Shown in pieces: positions 58,799 to 64,000 of a DNA stretch of 64,000 nt. Numbering within the stretch: the stretch's first letter is position 1; every line of letters begins with the position of its first letter. The notes beneath the pieces were generated by a model that was not told the origin of the DNA, searched no databases, and worked only from the letters and a program-made list of their open reading frames with translations. The stretch spans positions 16,338,827-16,402,826 of the forward strand of contig NC_049902.1 of NCBI RefSeq assembly GCF_001411555.2, in the 5' to 3' direction. Both the position numbers and the translations under genes were made by a program. The DNA comes from Juglans regia (lineage: Eukaryota; Streptophyta; Magnoliopsida; Fagales; Juglandaceae).

Positions 58799-60835
58799 AT
58801 CTTTTGTGATATTTGTATGAATTTTTGTATTGATCTTGGACAATCTTTGGCCCTTGGTTTGGCCCTCTATGTGTAACCATTTGACCCTTGGTTTGGCCCT
58901 CTACATGGATACTTAGCTAATTTTTGGACCCTGGATATAGCTAATTTTTGTATTGATCTTGGACAATCTTTGGCCCTTGGTTTGGCCCTCTGTGTGTAAC
59001 CATCTGGCCCTTGGTTTGGCCCTTTGCATGGATACTTAGCTAATTTCTGGACGCTGGCTACACCTAATTTTTGTAGCCTGGGTACTTAGCTAATTTTTGG
59101 ATTCTGGATACAGTTGATTTTTGTACTTGGGTACTTAGCTAATCCCTGATTTTGGCCCTTCGTATGCACTTTGGGGTCGTGGGGTCTTCTTACCTCCACA
59201 CCCATTTGCTTGCACCGTGACTTTTAACTCAACATTGGTGACTAACTGTTGAGAGTCGTCGGGTCTTTTGACCTCTACATCCATTTATTTGCACCGCGAG
59301 TTTTAAAATTGGTACTGGTGGCTAAATGTTGTGGGGTCATGGGTTCTTCTGACCGCCATGCCCATTTGCTTGAATTGTGAGTTTTAAACTTGGCACTGGT
59401 GGGTAACTGTTGAGGGGTCGTGGGGTCTTCTGACCTCCACGCCCATTTGCTTGCACCGCGAGTTTTAAACTCGGCACTAGTGGCTAACTATTGAGGGGTA
59501 GTTTGGTATTTTGACCTCCACGCCCATTTGCTTACACCGTGATTTTTAAACTCCACATTGGTGGCTAACTATTGGGGGGTAGTGTGGTCTCTTGACCTCC
59601 ATGCCCATTTGCTTGCATCGTGAGTTTTAAACTCGGTACTGATGGCTAACTGTTGAGGGTTCGTGAGGTCTTCCGATCTCCACGCCCATTTGCTTGCACC
59701 ACGAGTTTTAAACTCGGAACTGGTCTATAACTGTTGAGGGTTCATGGTCTATGACAGAACACTGCCTCCCCCATCTTTTGTGATATTTGTATGAATTTTT
59801 GTATTGATCTTGGACAATCTTTGGCCCTTGGTTTGGCCCTCTATGTGTAACCATTTGACCTTTGGTTTGGCCCTCTGCATGGATATTTAGCTAATTTCTG
59901 GATTCTGGCTACACCTGATTTTTGTAACCTGGGTACTTAGCTAATTTTTGGATTCTGGATACAGTTGATTTTTGTACCCTGGGTACTTAGCTAATCCCTG
60001 ATTTTGGCCCTTCGTATGCACTTTGGGGTCGTGGGGTCTTCTTACCTTCACACCCATTTGCTTGCACTGCAAGTTTTACACTCGACACTGGTGGCTAACT
60101 GTCGGGGGGTCATGGGGTCTCCTGACCTCCACGCCCATTTGCTTGCACCACATGTTTTAAACTTGACATTGGTGGCTAATTGTTATGGGGTCGTGGGGTC
60201 TCCAAACCTCTACACCCATTTGCTTGCTCCATGAGTTTTAAACTCGGTACTGGTGGCTAATTGTTGAGGGTTCGTGGGGACTTCCAACCTCCACACCCAT
60301 TTTCTTGCACCACAAGTTTTAAACTCTGCACTGGTGGCTACCTGTTAAGGGATCGTGGGGCCTTTTGACCTCCATGCCTATTTGGTTGCACCACGAGTTT
60401 TAAACTCGACATTGGTGGCTAACTGTTGGGGGGTCGTGGGGTCTCCCAACCTCCACGCCCATTTGCTTGCACTGCGAGTTTTAAACTTGGTATTGGTGGC
60501 TTACTGTTGAGGGTTCGTGGGGTCTTCCAACCTCTTCACGCATTTATTTGCACCGCGAGTTTTAAACTCGACACTGGTGACTAACTGTTGGGGGGTCATG
60601 GGATCTCCTGACCTCCACACCTATTTGCTTGCACCGCAAGTTTTAAACTTGACACTGGTGGCTAACTGCTGGGGGGTCGTGGGTCTTCTAATCTCTACCC
60701 CCATTTGCTTCCACCGTGAGCTTTAAACTCGATACTGATGGCTAATTGTTGGGGGGTCGTGGGGTCTCCTGACCTCCACTCCCATTTGCTTGCACCACGA
60801 GTTTTAAACTCAACATTGGTTGCTAACCGTCGAAG
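58799..60835. repeat. Minisatellite field, about 82-bp units with a higher-order block
   Basis: Seventeen units of 79-83 bases can be counted: seven at about 59165-59750 and ten at about 60010-60835. Each has GGGGTCGTGGGGTCT, CTCCACGCCCATTTGCTTGC, the palindromic core CGAGTTTTAAACTCG and ACTGGTGGCTAACTGTTG. A different block (TGTATTGATCTTGGACAATC, TTTGGCCCTTGGTTTGGCCC, repeated TACTTAGCTAATT words) precedes each array, at 58799-59165 and 59757-60010, giving a higher-order duplication of about 0.85-0.95 kb. The field sits between the pol end and the antisense ORF, where Tat/Ogre elements carry their hypervariable, repeat-rich 3' untranslated region. Confidence 0.88.
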
Positions 60836-60849
60836 AATGGGTGGGCTGA

Positions 60850-63800
60850 ATCACAATCTGCTTCATTGACTTGCCTCTTATTGAGAATGTACGTCCAGGA
60901 AACAAAATAAATGCTTAAAAGTAACTTCTTGAGAATATTCCATGGGTGCTGCAACTCCTTTCCTTGACTGTCCTTGAGGTGATAGGAACCTGGCTGGTTG
61001 CAGGCTACGACTACGTAAGGGCCTTCCCATCGTGGACCAAGGTTTCCCTCGTCTTGGGTTGTTACGCCCGTCTCCCTGAGCACTAAGTTACAGACCTTGA
61101 AAGACCTGGGCATGACCTACTGGTTGAAATAGCGTTACGCCTTTCTTTTGTTGAGGATGTTTTGGACTTCTACTTCTTCCCTCATCTCTTCTAGTAGGCC
61201 GAGGAGCTCCTCAAGGGCCTCGTTGTTGTCAGCTTGGTTGAAGTGGTTGGTTCAGTGCATGGGCAAGCCGACCTTTACAGGGTTAACTGCCTCGTTACCA
61301 AAGGCCAAACAGAATGGCGTCTCACCTGTTGGGGTCTTGACAGTCATTCTGTAGGCCCATAAGACCCTTGGGAGTTCTTTTGCCCACTATCCTTTCTTGT
61401 CACCGAGGTTCTTCTTTAGTATCCCAAGCAGGGATTTGTTTGTTGATTCTGCTTGTCCGTTGGCTTGTGCGTGCCATGGTGATGAGTAATTCACTTGTAT
61501 GCCCAACTCTTTGAACCATTCTCTATAATGCTCTGAGTCAATTTGCTTCTCATTGTCGACTATGCTGTTAGGGTGCCAGATATGCATACGTTGTTCTTCC
61601 ATAGAAACCTAGTTTTGACCTTTGCTATGATGGTCACAAGGGGCTCTGCTTTCGCCCATTTTGTGAAATAGTCTACTGTGATGATTATGCGTTTTACCCC
61701 GCCCTTCCCTAAAGGGAAGGGGTGACCAAATCGATTTCCCATTGGACGAACGACCATGGGGCAGTGATGGAGAGTAGCTTCTCTGGCAGACAATTTTAGA
61801 CTGCATAGACCTGGCATTGAGTGCACTTCTTTGCAAATTATTTAGCATCCCTTAAGACGTTGGGCCAATAGTATTCTGCCCTGAGAGCTTTTCTTGCCAA
61901 GGCCTTCCCCCCCGAATGGTTGCTGCAGATGCTGTCATGTATTTCTGGCAAGACATACTATGCTTCCTCAGGTAAGATGCACCTTAGCATGGGAGCCACG
62001 AAACCGTCCTTATACAGAACTCCATTAATTCTGATGAGGCATTTCTTCTCACTTTTCTTGCCGCCTCTTTTCCTTCTAGAAGTTTGCCTGCTTCAAAGTA
62101 CTCCAATATCTCTCTGGCCCATTCTGGCCTCGAGGGGCCCACGTGGTTCACCTGGTTTCTGATTGCTGGGATCTCAATCACCTTCTTTTGTACTTCCCAG
62201 GGTAAGTCTGTGTCATGCCTTCTAAAGGTGGCTTTGGCCACCCTATCAGTTATCGCATTGTCCGCCCTTAGGACCTGTTCTAGATTAATAAGTGAACTAG
62301 TCGTGGATCTAGTACCCGCTTTAAGTATTTTTTCAGCTTTTCCCCTTTTGTGTCACAGACCCCAGTTTCTTGGTTTACCACTATCTGGGAATCAACTTTG
62401 TCTTCGATCTCATTGGAGCCAAGAGCCTTGGCAATTGGGAGTCCTGTTATTAGGGCTTCATACTCTGCTTCATTGTTAGTAGTCTTGAAAGTGAGCATGG
62501 CCATGTAGTAGTACTCCTATCTTGTCTCTCTAACGATGTAGATCCCAATTCCCCATCCCTTTTGGTAGGCTAACCCGTCAACAAACACTATCCAGGGCTG
62601 AGTGGGAGGTGCTATTTTAGTATCCGCCAGGAAATCGGTGAACTCGGCGCCAAAGTCTGTTAGGGCTCGCCCTTTTATTGCACTCCTGGGCATATAGACA
62701 ATATCGATCTTGCTGAGCTCTACCGACCACGCGGCTAGTCTTCCTTAGCTGCCCGACTTTTGTAGTATTCCCCTGAGGGGGTGCTTTGTCAGTACCCCTG
62801 TGGGGTGGGCTTGGAAATATGGCCGCAACCTCCTGGCGGCTATCACTAGTGCAAATGCAAACATTTCCATCCGTGGGTACCTGGCTTCGGCACCCTTTAG
62901 TGCATGATTCATGTAGTAAATTGGCACTTGTGTTGCTCCTTCTTCTTTGAATAACACCACTGAGACGACTTGGGGGGACACTACCAAGTACACGCACAAG
63001 ACGTCCCCTTGGTTGGGCTGTTTTAGTAACGGAAGGTTGGTAAGGTACTGCTTTAGTTTCTTAAAGGCTTGGTCGCATTCTTCATTCTATGGATGTGCCT
63101 TCTCAGGACCCTAAAGAAAGGGAGACACTTTTCTGTGGACCTCGATACGAACCTGTTTAAGGAGGCTACCCTTCCGGCTAGTCGTTGGGCATCATTAATG
63201 CTTCTTGGCGGTGCCATATTTAAGATGGTGTCAATCTTCTCGGTGTTTGCCTCAATGCCTCTCTTTGACAATATGAAGCCCAAAAACTTGCCTGAGTTGA
63301 CCCTGAAGGTGCATTTAGCTGGGTTCAACTTCATCTTGTACTTGCGTAGCACTACAAAAGATTCTCTGAGGTCTGCTAAGTGCTGCTCAGTTCCTTGCTC
63401 TTCACCAGCAAGTCCTTGATGCATACTTCCATGGTTCTGCCTATTTGGCGCTTGAACATCCGATTCACCTGCCTTTGATAGGTTGCCCCGGTGTTCTTCA
63501 ACCCAAAGGGCATCACTCGGTAGCAGTAAAGGCCTCTGTCGACAATGAATGCCATCTTCTTCTCATCCGCGTTATTCATCCAGATCTTATTGTACCTCAA
63601 GTATGCGTCCATGAAGTCCAAAACCTTGTGTCCCACAGTGGGGTCCACAATGACGTCAATTCATAGAAGCGGGAAACTGTCCTTTAGGTAGGCTTTTTAA
63701 AGTCGATAAGTCCACGCACATTCTCCACTTTCCATTCGCTTTCTTGACCAATACCATGTTGGACAGCCTCTCTAGATAATAAGCCTCTCTTATAAATCCC

Positions 63801-64000
63801 GCCGCAAATAGACGGTCTATTTCCTTAGCTATGGCCGTGCACTTTTCTATACTAAAAGACCTTTTCTTTTGGCACACCTTCTTTGTCTTTGAGTTAACAC
63901 ACAAGTTGTGTTCTATGATTGAGTTGTCAATGCCTAGCAAGTCTTCATGGCTCCAGGTGAACACATCTCTATGCTCAATCAACAACCGCTTCAACGCCTC
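60850..64000 (-). pseudogene. Ty3/gypsy Tat-type pol: RT, RNase H, second RNase H, integrase (broken)
   Basis: On the minus strand, in order: RT N-terminal region from the right edge (VLVKKANGKWRMCVDLSTLK, 63.99-63.66 kb); RT core 63.65-63.05 kb (YCYRVMPFGLKNTGATYQRQ, then KMKLNPAKCTFRVNSGKFLG); first RNase H about 63.0-62.75 kb (LKGAEARYPRMEMFAFALV); a second RNase H at 62.50-62.28 kb (NNEAEYEALITGL, VDSQIVV); an integrase zinc-binding region about 62.0-61.8 kb (CTQC); integrase core 61.83-61.39 kb (IIITVDYFTKWAKAEP, IVDN, SPWHAQANGQAEST); and integrase C-terminal region about 61.1-60.9 kb (GPRWEGPYVVV). Two RNase H domains mark the Tat/Ogre lineage. Stops and frameshifts occur throughout, and the RT catalytic motif, normally Y-x-D-D, reads CIKD. 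Protease and gag lie beyond the window. Confidence 0.85.

Larger units (their letters stand above)
50557..64000 (-). mobile_element. Tat/Ogre-type Ty3/gypsy element, 3' part, over 13 kb
   Basis: Combines the pol remnants, the minisatellite 3' untranslated region, the antisense extra ORF and the TATA-bearing LTR, all consistent in order and orientation with one minus-strand element. It is interrupted by the 3.5-kb family B solo LTR at 52462-55973. The 5' LTR, gag and protease would lie to the right of the window. That all parts belong to a single element is an inference; the left boundary is not fixed. Confidence 0.6.

Noticed and set aside
60004..60726. Plus-strand ORFs of 69-76 residues
   Set aside because: They are translations of the 82-bp minisatellite.
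63069..63419. 116-residue plus-strand ORF, with similar plus-strand ORFs at 61148 and 62084
   Set aside because: Antisense shadows of the retroelement pol sequence.
1..64000. tRNA, rRNA or microRNA genes
   Set aside because: No tRNA A/B box pair with cloverleaf, no rRNA sequence and no recognised miRNA precursor was noticed by eye; a covariance-model scan would be needed to exclude them.

Overview
The window is nuclear DNA of a higher plant. It is AT-rich, with intron-bearing plant gene families (FAR1-RELATED SEQUENCE, chloroplast phospholipase A1-I, STRUBBELIG-type receptor kinase, 26S proteasome RPT1), many MITEs and very long Ty3/gypsy LTRs. The flavour suggests a woody eudicot, perhaps Fagales such as Juglandaceae; that placement is a guess from style, not a proven assignment. 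Only two genes look intact. Most of the sequence is transposon-derived.

Layout. 1-22.3 kb is a stack of long LTRs, most of them solo and nested in one another: a minus-strand LTR running off the left edge (1-1939); a plus-strand LTR at 2495-5607; an older LTR-like sequence (5613-6368 plus 12759-13617) split by a solo LTR at 6369-12753, which is itself split by a solo LTR at 7939-10736; a 4.6-kb minus-strand LTR at 13618-18209 with its polypurine tract and a remnant of internal sequence; and two further LTR pieces up to 22295. Three insertions carry 5-bp target duplications that are exact or differ at one base, and a fourth has a probable one. 23.5-26.4 kb is a dead hAT transposase gene interrupted by two MITEs, followed by a Tourist-like MITE.

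26.9-35.7 kb is a cluster of gene fragments: the 5' end of an unrecognised gene (+), LRR and kinase-end exons of a STRUBBELIG-receptor (SRF6/7-like) gene (+), a broken RPT1 proteasome ATPase gene (-), and the complementary LRR-to-transmembrane exons of an SRF6/7-like gene (-). 36.5-39.3 kb is a FAR1-RELATED SEQUENCE gene (-) whose first exons, and a probable fourth exon, can be read from splice sites. 43.3-45.1 kb is an intact intronless plastid-type phospholipase A1 gene (-) with a TATA box. 45-50.5 kb is intergenic, with several MITEs including two snap-back elements with 9-bp target duplications.

50.5-64 kb is most simply one large minus-strand Ty3/gypsy element of the Tat/Ogre type continuing past the right edge. 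In its own 5' to 3' direction it has RT, RNase H, a second RNase H and integrase (64.0-60.9 kb), then an 82-bp minisatellite field (60.8-58.8 kb), an antisense extra ORF of the gypsy-type transposon family (plus strand, 56.1-58.7 kb), an inserted 3.5-kb solo LTR (52462-55973), and LTR sequence with a TATA box (about 50.6-51.2 kb). Its coding regions are full of stops and frameshifts.

The most interesting unexplained signal is a pair of small stem-loops, with paired compensatory base changes, found at the equivalent place in several otherwise divergent LTRs in this window.
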